Below, one piece after another: positions 25,839 to 34,252 of a DNA stretch of 64,000 nucleotides. Location: NCBI RefSeq assembly GCF_002847445.1, contig NZ_CP025430.1, positions 1,178,001-1,242,000 on the forward strand, written 5' to 3'. Both the position numbers and the translations under genes were made by a program. This DNA comes from Paracoccus zhejiangensis (GTDB lineage Bacteria; Pseudomonadota; Alphaproteobacteria; Rhodobacterales; Rhodobacteraceae). The notes under the pieces were generated by a model that was not told the DNA's origin, made no database searches, and was given only the letters and a program-made list of their open reading frames with translations. Positions within the stretch are counted from its first letter, which is position 1. Each line of letters begins with the position of its first letter.

Positions 25839-27638
25839 ATGGCGGCAGAGGGACTTGGCCCGGTAATCGGCCCCGCGGTGGCGCTTATGGCGGCAGCAGT
25901 GGTGGCGGTGCCGCTGTTCAGGCGATTGGGCCTCGGCTCGGTTCTCGGCTATTTCGCCGCCGGGGTGCTGGTCGGGCCTTCGGTGCTGGGGCTGTTCTCG
26001 GACCCGGAATCCATCCTGCATTTCGCCGAACTTGGCGTGGTCATGTTCCTCTTCGTCATCGGGCTCGAGTTGAGACCGCAAAAGCTGTGGGCGATGCGAA
26101 ACCAGATCTTCGGCCTCGGGCTGGCGCAGGTCACGCTTGCGGTGGTTCTGCTGACCTCGGCAGGGGTTTTCCTCTTCGGCTTTGCGCCGGTCACCGCCTT
26201 CATCGCCGGGGCCGGTTTCGTGCTGTCCTCGACCGCGGTGATCATGTCGGTGCTGCAGGAACGCGGCGAGATCGCCAGCGCCGAGGGCCAGAAGGCCGTC
26301 TCGATCCTGCTGTTCGAGGATCTGCTGATCGTCCCGCTGCTGGCGGTGGTCGCCTTCCTGTCGCCGGTCAGTCATGGCGAGGGCGGCATCATGGCGATCC
26401 TCTTGCCGATCGCCGGGCTTCTGGTCCTGCTGGTCGTTGGGCGCTGGCTGCTCGACCCGTTCTTCTCGCTCCTCGCGCGGGCGCGCACCCGCGAGGTGCT
26501 AAGCGCGGGCGCGCTGCTGGTGGTGCTGGGCGCAGCGCTGCTGATGGAACAGGTCGGCCTTTCGATGGCGATGGGCGCGTTCCTTGCCGGGGTGATGCTG
26601 TCCGGCTCGAGCTATCGCCACCAGATCGAAAGCGATATCGAGCCGTTCCGCGGGCTGCTGATGGGTCTGTTCTTCCTCGCCGTCGGCATGTCGCTGAACC
26701 TTGGCACTGTCGCGGCGGAATGGCCGCTGCTGCTGGCCATGCTGGTGGCCTATGTCGTGGTCAAGGGCATCGCGATCTATGGAGTCGCACGGGCCTTTGG
26801 CAGCCCGAATACGGCGGCCCTGCACCGGACCGCCATGTTCGCCCAGGGCGGAGAGTTCGCCTTCGTGCTCTATGCCGCCGCGTTCAGTGGCGGGGTGATC
26901 GACGGGCGCGAGAACGCGATCTTCGCCTCGGTGGTGATCCTGTCCATGGCCATCACGCCGCTGATCCTGCTCACCTCGGACCGGCTGTTGCGGCCCACGG
27001 TCTCGGCCGAGGGGCTTGATACGCCCTTCGAACTGCGCGGCGAGGTTCTGGTCATCGGCTTTGGCCGCTTCGGCCAGGTCGCGCTGCAACTGATCCTGGC
27101 GCAGGGGGCGAAGTTGTCGGTGGTCGACAGCGATCCCGACCGCATCCGCGAGGCCGAGAAATGGGGGGCCAAGGTCTATTTCGGCGATGGCACGCGGCTG
27201 GACGTGCTGCGCCATTCCGGCGCCGAGGATGCCGAGGTGATCATGGTCTGCGTCGACGATCCCAAGGTTGCAACCCAGATCGCCGAGCTGCTCATCCACC
27301 AGTTTCCGCAGGCGAAGGTTCTGGTTCGCGCCTATGACCGCGGCCATGCGATCGAGCTGGTCCGGGCCGGCGTCGATTACCAGATCCGCGAAACCGTGGA
27401 ATCGGCCTTCGAGATGGGGGCGGAGGGCCTGCGTGCGTTGGGATGTTCCGAGCTGGAGGTGTCCGAGACGCTCGAGGACATCCGCCGCCGCGATCTCGAA
27501 CGGCTGGACCTGCAGATGCAGGGCGATTTCATGGCCGGCCGCGACCGCTACCTGACCACGCCCGTCCCCGAGCCGCTGACCAAGCGGCAGGGCAGTTCCA
27601 AACCGTCTGACGCGACCGCGCTGAACGGGGCGGGCTAA
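25839..27638 (+). CDS. Monovalent cation:proton antiporter, CPA2 family (KefB/KefC-like)
   Basis: A 599-residue inner-membrane exchanger. About 12 transmembrane segments occupy residues 1-390 (GLGSVLGYFAAGVLVGPSVL, then FLFVIGLELRP). A cytosolic RCK/TrkA-N domain begins near residue 400 with the NAD-type motif GFGRFGQV. I start at ATG 25839, which has AAGGAGG 5 bp upstream; a longer frame from 25770 lacks a ribosome site. KefC-like proteins release K+ in exchange for protons, often when electrophiles form glutathione adducts. That makes the position right behind the quinone-detoxification pair suggestive, though co-transcription is prevented by the terminator. Confidence 0.9.
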   Translation: MAAEGLGPVIGPAVALMAAAVVAVPLFRRLGLGSVLGYFAAGVLVGPSVLGLFSDPESILHFAELGVVMFLFVIGLELRPQKLWAMRNQIFGLGLAQVTLAVVLLTSAGVFLFGFAPVTAFIAGAGFVLSSTAVIMSVLQERGEIASAEGQKAVSILLFEDLLIVPLLAVVAFLSPVSHGEGGIMAILLPIAGLLVLLVVGRWLLDPFFSLLARARTREVLSAGALLVVLGAALLMEQVGLSMAMGAFLAGVMLSGSSYRHQIESDIEPFRGLLMGLFFLAVGMSLNLGTVAAEWPLLLAMLVAYVVVKGIAIYGVARAFGSPNTAALHRTAMFAQGGEFAFVLYAAAFSGGVIDGRENAIFASVVILSMAITPLILLTSDRLLRPTVSAEGLDTPFELRGEVLVIGFGRFGQVALQLILAQGAKLSVVDSDPDRIREAEKWGAKVYFGDGTRLDVLRHSGAEDAEVIMVCVDDPKVATQIAELLIHQFPQAKVLVRAYDRGHAIELVRAGVDYQIRETVESAFEMGAEGLRALGCSELEVSETLEDIRRRDLERLDLQMQGDFMAGRDRYLTTPVPEPLTKRQGSSKPSDATALNGAG

Positions 27639-27723
27639 GCGGCCTGGCGCCGCCGGCTTAACGCGCAGCCGGCGGCAAGGTCAGATCACCTGGCCGGCGC
27701 AGGGCAATTGCCGCACAAGTCCA

Positions 27724-28745
27724 TTATTGCCCCTGGCGCGCAGCCTCGTAGGTCACCACCGGCGACATGCGGGACAGCTTGTTGTCCTCGGCGAAATGCT
27801 GGGTTCCGCCGACCGGGATGTCCATGTCCAGCATCTCGCGCAGCGGCGGCGCGTGGGCGGCGGCCTTGGGCCCGTAGCGTTCGGCGAAATACTCGCCGCC
27901 GAAGGCCATGCGGTTCTGGATGGCGCTCCCCCCGCCAAGCGCCTTGATACGCTCCAGCTCGGCATCGTGGATCGTTTCGGCATGGTCGATGAACCAGCGC
28001 GGCGCTAACTTGCCCTGTTCCTCGTTCACCCGCTCGAAGACATCCATGATCAGACCGATGCTGTCGCCATAGGTCGCGTGCTGCCGCAGGGGCCAGCCGA
28101 CTTCGACCAGCAAGGTTTTGATCCGGTGCAGATCGCCCTCGGGGTTCTGACCCTCGTCCTTGCGCTGTGCGAGATCGGGTGCCGGGGCCATGAAGTTCTC
28201 CCAGTCACCGACGCTGTGGGCAAGAAGCTCACCGGCACCTTCGAGCTCATAGCCATGATCGATATTGGCATCGGCGTTCAGACTAACCTCGTTCCCGGCG
28301 ATCCATTCCAAGAAATCCTCGGCCTCCACGGCCGACAATTGCGGCAGATCCGCGATCACCTTGTAGAGAATGGCGGGGTTCGGCTCGGCGTGAAGAATGG
28401 CGCCGCCGTCCGCGAACTCGATCCGCGTGCCCGGTGCTGTCTCGGTCTCGGGGGTAAGACCCATGGCCTCCACCCCCGCCGCGTTCAGGAACCCCATGCT
28501 GTAGAGAAACAACACGAAGGTCGGCGTGTCGGGCGCAGCCTCGTTCAGCTCCTGCACGGTCGGTATCCGACGCTCTTCGAACTGATAGGGCGACCAGTTG
28601 CCGATCTCCCGGACCCATTGCCCATCCGGAACGCGGGCCGCCTCGGCGCAGACCAGATCCAGCGCCTGCGCCAGCGCCAGCTAGGGGATGCCCTCCCACC
28701 GGGTTTCAAGGTTGAAGAACCGCCTGTAACGGATGGCGCGGAAAG
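27724..28745 (-). pseudogene. YtcJ-like amidohydrolase remnant
   Basis: The long open piece (28680 to 27724) matches the middle of YtcJ-type amidohydrolases: WVREIGNWSPYQFEERRIPT, APDTPTFVLFLYS, then LRQHATYGDSI, FIDHAETI and GGGSAIQNRMAFGGEYFAER. The upstream continuation RRFFNLETRWEGIP is in frame but separated by a TAG at 28681-28683. An internal segment of the family (between the PNAILY-like and EDFLEW parts) appears deleted. The C-terminal third after IPVGGTQHF and the whole N-terminus are missing. It lies directly against the LysR pseudogene. Confidence 0.8.
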
Positions 28746-29507
28746 CCGCACCAGCCCCGGCCAAAGACCGCCCAGATAGCAAGACAGAGTGCCAAGGCCG
28801 ATACCGCCTTCAACCGCTTCGGCAAGGCTGAGAAGCGTATCGGCCTTCTAGACCGCGTCATCCGATGCGCCACTGCCCGTCCGCGATAGGATCACCTTGC
28901 GGAGCACTGGTTGGTCATCGGGCAGGCGTTTCGACGCATCGTCGTTATCCGTCGGACGGTCATGCCGGTTCGGCGTGGATTTCCTGGCCAATCTGCAAGC
29001 AACTCAGGCGATCCTGACAATTCGCCTGCCGACCAACTAGCCCGAGGGCTCGCCATTGGCAAAGATCATGATAGTCGCATCATGCGCGGAAAGATCCGGC
29101 GCTCTGTCGACCGTCGTCACATGCAGGCAGAAATCCGGAAACTGCCGCAGGAATTCTGCGAAGCTCGGAACCAGGAGAGGCGGCAGCGTTTCGTCGACGA
29201 CGATGCTCAATTCGCCGGCAAGCAACTCCTGCCGTTCCGCGACCCGGCGCAGCGACGCGGCGATATCAACCTCCAGCCGCTGTGCCAGCGCGACGATGTC
29301 GGCCCCCGCGGGCGTCAGCTCGTAACCGCTGCGATGCCGGTGGAACAGAGCCACGCCCAGAAGCGCCTCGATCTGTCCAAGCCGGCGGAACACCGTCGAG
29401 GCGCTGATCCGAAACTCGGCGGCGGCGCCCGGCATCCCGCGCGAATCAGCGATCGCCCTGACCAGCAGGAGATCATCCCAGTTGGGTGCCGCGGGTTCTT
29501 TGTACAA
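28746..29507 (-). pseudogene. LysR-family regulator with three in-frame stops
   Basis: The open start (156 residues from 29507) contains the helix-turn-helix (GAAAEFRISASTVFRRLGQI) and the start of the effector domain (LSIVVDETLPPLLVPSFAEF). The same frame continues past TAG 29038-29040 with LVGRRIVRIA, past a TGA, and past a TAG near 28850 with TLLSLAEAVEGGIGLGTLSC then YLGGLWPGLVRLS. This is the typical LysR C-terminal half. Loss is therefore by point mutations and perhaps small deletions. The frame then passes into the amidohydrolase remnant. Confidence 0.82.
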
Positions 29508-29905
29508 GTTTTCATTCTATCCTCTTAGTAGTTGCGTTTGATCCTTCCCTAGCCAAGTGTTCGGACCGATTTTCGCTGTTCAAGAAGATCGGTTCGGCAA
29601 GAAAATTACGTTTCTGGCCGTCCGTTTCCCACCATATTAACCCGCCGGCCCGCGATATAGTTGATATAGTTCATGCCGCGAGCGGGATCAGGGCCCTCCC
29701 TCCGGACGTTCCAGGCATACCGCGAGCCAAAATGCCTTTCCCTTTGGGCTGCTCGACGTACGCACGCCTTGATCTAAGCTGGGATAGATACAGATGACCG
29801 GCCCGACGTGATCGACACACATTACCCGCAACCAGCCTTCGATTCGAGATTAAGTCGCAAGGCGATTCAACACTCAGTTTCAGAAATCAAAAATGGGGTC
29901 GCTCA
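29508..29905. other. Non-coding, relatively AT-rich stretch
   Basis: No convincing gene, RNA or known repeat. The composition is visibly more AT-rich than the neighbours, with a short direct repeat (ATATAGTTGATATAGTT around 29658-29674). It separates the LysR pseudogene from the IS3-like fragment and looks like decayed or foreign DNA. Confidence 0.5.
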
Positions 29906-30219
29906 TATCCCCCGTCAGCGCGCTTGGGACATCTGGTGTGATTTTGTAACGGAGTGTTTCTGGCTCGTCGTAACCGCCAAGGAGTGGAGATGACATAGAA
30001 CCCCGGAACGGCAAAGCACTCCGCCGAGCGGATCGTCAAGAACATCCGCTGTCGAACTCGGAGGCATCATTCAGCCGAGGAGAAGATCAGGATCGTGCTC
30101 GAGAGCATGCGCGGCGAGGAGAGCATCGCCGAGCTCTGCCGCCGTAAGGGCATCGCGACGAGCCTGTACGACAGCTGGTCGAGGAGTTCCTCAAAGCCGG
30201 GAAGTCCCGCTTGGCGGGC
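29906..30219 (+). mobile_element. Second copy (5' fragment) of the IS3-like element
   Basis: From CCCCCGTCAGCGCGCTTGGG at 29909 to about 30219 this matches base by base, with scattered differences, the reverse complement of 15733 to about 15420. It holds the IS end and most of orfA (HHSAEEKIRIVLESMRGEES, then IAELCRRKGIATSLYDSWS). It breaks off inside orfA at about GGCGGGCC. The same one-base shift after DSWS (AGGAG) is present in both copies. Confidence 0.85.
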
Positions 30220-30251
30220 CGGAAACTCTAGCTTCAGATGGTCCAAAATCG

Positions 30252-30329
30252 GTAGGCAGAGCAGCTGGTCAGCGCCAGCCGCACCGCTTCACTCCGAAAC
30301 TCCGGCGTCGGTCTGTTGCCGTTTCCCAT
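30252..30329 (-). pseudogene. IS3-family orfA N-terminal remnant (second IS type)
   Basis: MGNGNRPTPEFRSEAVRLAL then TS resembles the start of IS3-family OrfA proteins (the F-x-x-E-A-V-x-L-A pattern). The similarity ends after about 25 codons, and no further transposase sequence follows. It is different from the IS3-like copy just to its left. Confidence 0.5.
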
Positions 30330-30493
30330 GGAGCAGTCCTGGTTACTCAGTTGCTGCTCTCCACTTTCTACGAGCAAGTCCATTTTGCCAAATGTATAGG
30401 CGCAATTGACCCTGCTATTGCCGAGGGGCAGAACAAGTTCGATCGAGCGGCCTGCCCGCCTCGACCCGGCAGGCACCCCTCCACTACGCTCCC

Positions 30494-32518
30494 CTACCGC
30501 CGCCTGCGCCGCGGACGGTCATCGCCCGCGGTATTATAGCTGACCTCAGGCAGGCTCACCTGCCCCACCAGCCCCGGATAGGCATCCGTCGCGTGCGGGA
30601 TCGCGTTGGCGGCGACGAAATGTTCCTGGAAGCGCGGGGCGATCGCGGTCTCGATCCGCGTGACCCGCCGCACCTCATCCTCGATCTCGACTCGTGCGGC
30701 GCGGGAACAGAGCGCGATCCGTGCGCCCGTCCCCGCCGCATTGCCGGCGCTGGTCACCCGCTCGGGCGCGCAATCCGGGATCATGCCCAGAACCAGCGCG
30801 TGCAGCGGCGAGATATGCGCGCCGAAGGCGCCGGCCAGCACCACCCGGTCCAGCGTCTCGATACCGAACTCGTCCATCAAGAGCCGCGCCCCGGCATAAA
30901 GCGCCGATTTCGCCAGCTGGATCGCCCGGATATCGCCCTGCGTCACGGTGATCAGCGGCCCTCCCTCGGCGGTGCCGTCATGGAGCACATAGCTATGGGT
31001 CCGCCCCTGCGGCACCGAGCGCGCGGTGCCTACCTGCTCGGCCGAACCGATCAGGCCCGAGGGATCAACCAGGCCGGCCATGCGCATCTCGGCCACCGCC
31101 TCGATGATGCCCGAACCGCAGATGCCGGTGATGCCGGTGGCCTTCGCGGCCTCATTAAAGCCCGGCTCGTCCGACCATGCCTCGACCCCGATGATGCGGA
31201 AGCGCGGTTCCTTGGTCAGCGGATCGATCCGCACCCGCTCGATCGCGCCCGGCGCGGCGCGCTGGCCGGAACTGATCTGCGCCCCTTCGAAGGCCGGGCC
31301 GGTCGGCGAGGAACAGGCCAGCACCCGCGTCCTGTCGCCCAGAACGATCTCGGCATTGGTGCCGACATCGACGATCAGCACCGGGGTCTCGGATTTCTGC
31401 GGCTGTTCGGACAGGACCACGGCGGCGGCATCCGCCCCCACATGGCCGGCGATGATCGGCAGCACATAGGCCCGGGCCGGGGGCGCGATCTTCAGCCCGA
31501 GTTCCCGCGCTTTCAGCACCAGTGCATCCGAGGTCGCAGGCGCAAAGGGCGCCTGCCCCAGCTCGACCGGATCGATGCCCAGCATCAGGTGATGCATGAC
31601 CGGGTTGCAGACCACCACGGCCTCGGTAATCCGGGCCGGCTCGACCCCCGCCTCCTCGGCCAGCGCCGTGGCCAGATGGCCCAGCCCGTCGCGCACGGCG
31701 GCGGTCATCTCCTCCGCCCCGCCGGGGTTCATCATCGCATAGCTGACCCGGCTCATCAGGTCCTCGCCAAAGCGGATCTGCGGGTTCATCAGCCCCGAGG
31801 AGGCCAGCACCCGCCCGTCATCCAGCGCCACCAGGTGCCCGGCGATGGTGGTCGAGCCGAGGTCGATCGCCAGCCCATAGAGCGGCCCGTCCAGTAGTCC
31901 GGGGATCAGGTCGATCAGTTGCGGTGGCTGGCGGCCATCGTCCCAGACCACCGCCGTCACCTTCCACTCGCCCTTGCGCAGGACTTTCTGGATCCGCGCA
32001 AGGACCTCAAGGTCGGCGCGCAGACCCTTGATCTGCCACTGTTCTTCCAGCGCCATCGAGAGACGCTGGAAATCGCCCGTCGGGTCATCCAGATCGGGCT
32101 CGACCACCTCGACATAGAAGGGCCGCACCGCCGGATCCATGACCATGACCCGCTCGCTCGCCGATTTGCGGATCACCTGCCGGTGCAACTGGCTTTCCGG
32201 CGGCACGTCGATCACCACATCCGACTGGATGCGCGCCTGACAGCCAAGCCGCCGCCCCGGCTTCAGCCCGCGAATGCGGTCATAGCGTTCCTCGACGGCG
32301 TTGATCCCGGTCAGTGCATCCTCGGCCACGGTCACGCCATGCTTCGGAAACGCCCCCTTTCCCGGCGCGACCTGGCACTTGGAGCAGATGCCCCGCCCGC
32401 CACAGACCGAATCCAGGTCGACTCCCAGCTTCCGCGCGGCCTCGAGGACCGGCGTGCCGGCCGGCACCCGCCCGCGCTTGCCCGATGGGGTGAAGATGAC
32501 AAGGGGATCGTCGGCCAT
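30494..32518 (-). CDS. ASKHA-domain 2Fe-2S protein (RamA-like corrinoid activation protein)
   Basis: A 674-residue protein. The N-terminal plant-type ferredoxin domain has Cys39, Cys45, Cys48 (CGGRGICSKC) and Cys93 (RLGCQAR). A linker domain follows, then an actin-like ASKHA ATPase core (GLAIDLGSTTIAGHLV near residue 216, IVDVGTNAEIVLG). Family members reductively reactivate corrinoid methyltransferases from Co(II) to Co(I) using ATP. I start at ATG 32518 (GAGGTG 6 bp upstream), because a longer frame to 32572 adds a non-ferredoxin tail. No corrinoid protein or methyltransferase gene is next to it. The C-terminus ends in an Arg run. Confidence 0.85.
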   Translation of the reverse strand: MADDPLVIFTPSGKRGRVPAGTPVLEAARKLGVDLDSVCGGRGICSKCQVAPGKGAFPKHGVTVAEDALTGINAVEERYDRIRGLKPGRRLGCQARIQSDVVIDVPPESQLHRQVIRKSASERVMVMDPAVRPFYVEVVEPDLDDPTGDFQRLSMALEEQWQIKGLRADLEVLARIQKVLRKGEWKVTAVVWDDGRQPPQLIDLIPGLLDGPLYGLAIDLGSTTIAGHLVALDDGRVLASSGLMNPQIRFGEDLMSRVSYAMMNPGGAEEMTAAVRDGLGHLATALAEEAGVEPARITEAVVVCNPVMHHLMLGIDPVELGQAPFAPATSDALVLKARELGLKIAPPARAYVLPIIAGHVGADAAAVVLSEQPQKSETPVLIVDVGTNAEIVLGDRTRVLACSSPTGPAFEGAQISSGQRAAPGAIERVRIDPLTKEPRFRIIGVEAWSDEPGFNEAAKATGITGICGSGIIEAVAEMRMAGLVDPSGLIGSAEQVGTARSVPQGRTHSYVLHDGTAEGGPLITVTQGDIRAIQLAKSALYAGARLLMDEFGIETLDRVVLAGAFGAHISPLHALVLGMIPDCAPERVTSAGNAAGTGARIALCSRAARVEIEDEVRRVTRIETAIAPRFQEHFVAANAIPHATDAYPGLVGQVSLPEVSYNTAGDDRPRRRRR

Positions 32519-32708
32519 ATCGGGCACCTCGCTGTTCGCACCCGAGTTAATCAGACCGCCCGCGCACCGCAAGGCGGGAACCCGCCGCCTCGATGCCCGA
32601 ATGCGACCTCACCTGACCAGCGCAAACAAGCGCTTGGGTGAGTTGCAGCCACCAGAACGCAAAAGGGGGCGCGAACGCCCCCTCCAACCAGACAGGAAAC
32701 CTGAAAAA

Positions 32709-33635
32709 TCAGGCGCCCTTGTAGATGTCCACCAGCTTGCCCAGCATGTCGAGCGCGTCCTCGCGCGAGCGCTGGAAGCTGTTGCGGCCGATGATCGAGC
32801 CGTTGCCGCCGCCGTCACGGATGGCGCGGGCATCGTCATAGACCGCGTCGGCGCCCTTGGCCGCACCGCCCGAGAAGACCACGATGCGACGACCGCCAAA
32901 GGCCGCCTGCATGCAATGGGCCACGCGCTTGGCCTGGGTCGAAACGTCGATCTCCTGCTTCTCGTAGACCTTCTTGGCCTCGCCCAGCATCAGGTGATCG
33001 GTCGAAAGCTTGATCTTGATGATATGCGCGCCCAAGAGCGCCGCGATCTGTGCGGCATAGGCGGCGACATCGATGGCGGTCTCGCCATCCTTGGTGATGG
33101 CCTCGCCGCGCGGATAGGACCAGATCACGGTGGCCACGCCCTTGGCGGCGGCCTCTTCGCGCATGGCCGAGATTTCCTCGAACATGTCCAGCGCCATGTC
33201 CGAACCCGGATAAATGGTGAAGCCGATGGCCGAGCAGCCGAGCCGCAGCGCGTCATCGACGCCGGCGGTGATCGCCTGGTTCTTGCCCGCCGTATCCGAC
33301 ATCAGCGAATTGGCGCTGTTGACCTTGAGGATGGTCGGGATCTGGCCGGCAAAGGTGTCGGCGCCGGCCTCGATCATGCCAAGCGGCGCGGCATAGGCGT
33401 TCAGCCCGGCATCGATGGCCAGCTTGTAGTGGTAATGCGGGTCATAGGCGTCGGGGTTCGGGGCAAAGGACCGCGCCGGGCCATGCTCGAACCCCTGGTC
33501 GACGGGCAGGATGATCATCTTGCCGGTGCCGGCCAGCCGCCCGGTCATCATGATCCGGTTCAACTGGGCCTTCACGCCCGGCGTCTCGCCTTCGTATTTC
33601 GACAGGATCTGCTTGACGGTACGCGTCGTCTTCAT
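32709..33635 (-). CDS. Class I fructose-bisphosphate aldolase (DhnA/FbaB type)
   Basis: A 308-residue Schiff-base aldolase that interconverts fructose 1,6-bisphosphate with glyceraldehyde 3-phosphate and dihydroxyacetone phosphate. It has the DhnA-family motifs ILPVDQGFEHGP, GFTIYPGSD and ATVIWSYPRGEA, with the lysine-bearing strand HIIKIKLS. It is complete. It shares the neighbourhood with phosphoglycerate kinase (600 bp away, same strand), so it likely serves glycolysis and gluconeogenesis. No metal-dependent class II motifs are present. Confidence 0.92.
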   Translation of the reverse strand: MKTTRTVKQILSKYEGETPGVKAQLNRIMMTGRLAGTGKMIILPVDQGFEHGPARSFAPNPDAYDPHYHYKLAIDAGLNAYAAPLGMIEAGADTFAGQIPTILKVNSANSLMSDTAGKNQAITAGVDDALRLGCSAIGFTIYPGSDMALDMFEEISAMREEAAAKGVATVIWSYPRGEAITKDGETAIDVAAYAAQIAALLGAHIIKIKLSTDHLMLGEAKKVYEKQEIDVSTQAKRVAHCMQAAFGGRRIVVFSGGAAKGADAVYDDARAIRDGGGNGSIIGRNSFQRSREDALDMLGKLVDIYKGA

Positions 33636-33847
33636 CTTGGAGTCCCCTTTTCACGTTGCGGGTTTCCTAGCAGACCGCCCGGCAAGGGCAACGCTGATCG
33701 CGCTAACGGCTATCGCGATCGGCCGAGGACCGCGTGCCGAGACCATCGCGACGCCCGGAACGGCCAATCCAAGTTTAATTATTCGAGACAGGCCAAGCCT
33801 TTACGAAATGGTAATCTCTCTGTGCCAGGGAGTGTCGGGAGAAACAG

Positions 33848-34171
33848 ATGCCACAGGGAACCAGTCTCGCAACAAGGCCGCAGGTCATCGCCCGGGCGAA
33901 GCCCCCGGGCTGGCCCAAGCATGTTGCCTGCCAGACGCGCCCGAGCCAGAGGGCGGCGCCCAGAGTCCCGGGAAATGGAGACGTCGTGACAAGGATCGAA
34001 GCAACCGCGCCGGGCCAGCGGGCCGAGAAGGTCGTGGCCGCAGAGGCAGCCGGCCAGGGCGCGGCGGTGACAGCCGCCGACAGCCCGACCAGTGCCGGCG
34101 GCAACCACCGCCCGGGTGCGGTCATCGGGCAATATGGTGCCTTCTTCGACTGGCTCTTCAACCAGCGTTGA
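33848..34171 (+). CDS. Hypothetical small basic protein
   Basis: A 107-codon frame starting at an ATG with GGGAGA 6 bp upstream and followed 24 bp later by a strong terminator. The product is basic and Ala/Pro/Arg-rich for 85 residues and then ends in a short aromatic tail (VIGQYGAFFDWLFNQR). I recognise no family. It fills the otherwise empty 600-bp gap between the aldolase and pgk genes, reading opposite to both. An antisense frame exists over the same stretch but lacks a ribosome site. Confidence 0.4.
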   Translation: MPQGTSLATRPQVIARAKPPGWPKHVACQTRPSQRAAPRVPGNGDVVTRIEATAPGQRAEKVVAAEAAGQGAAVTAADSPTSAGGNHRPGAVIGQYGAFFDWLFNQR

Positions 34172-34194
34172 GCGGGGTTGCGGCGCGATGAAAA

Positions 34195-34228
34195 AACCGG
34201 CGGCAGGATGACCCTGCCGCCGGTTTCG
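34195..34228. terminator. Bidirectional terminator between small ORF and pgk
   Basis: A stem of about 14 bp (AAACCGGCGGCAGG pairing CCTGCCGCCGGTTT) with loop ATGAC and flanking A and T runs. It serves the converging small ORF and pgk. Confidence 0.85.
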
Positions 34229-34252
34229 CTTTCGTCAGTCAGGTGACGAGGA

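Noticed and set aside
6033..30490. Complete prophage following the tRNA-linked integrase
   Set aside because: No capsid, tail, portal, terminase or lysis genes are present. The region holds metabolic genes and IS elements.
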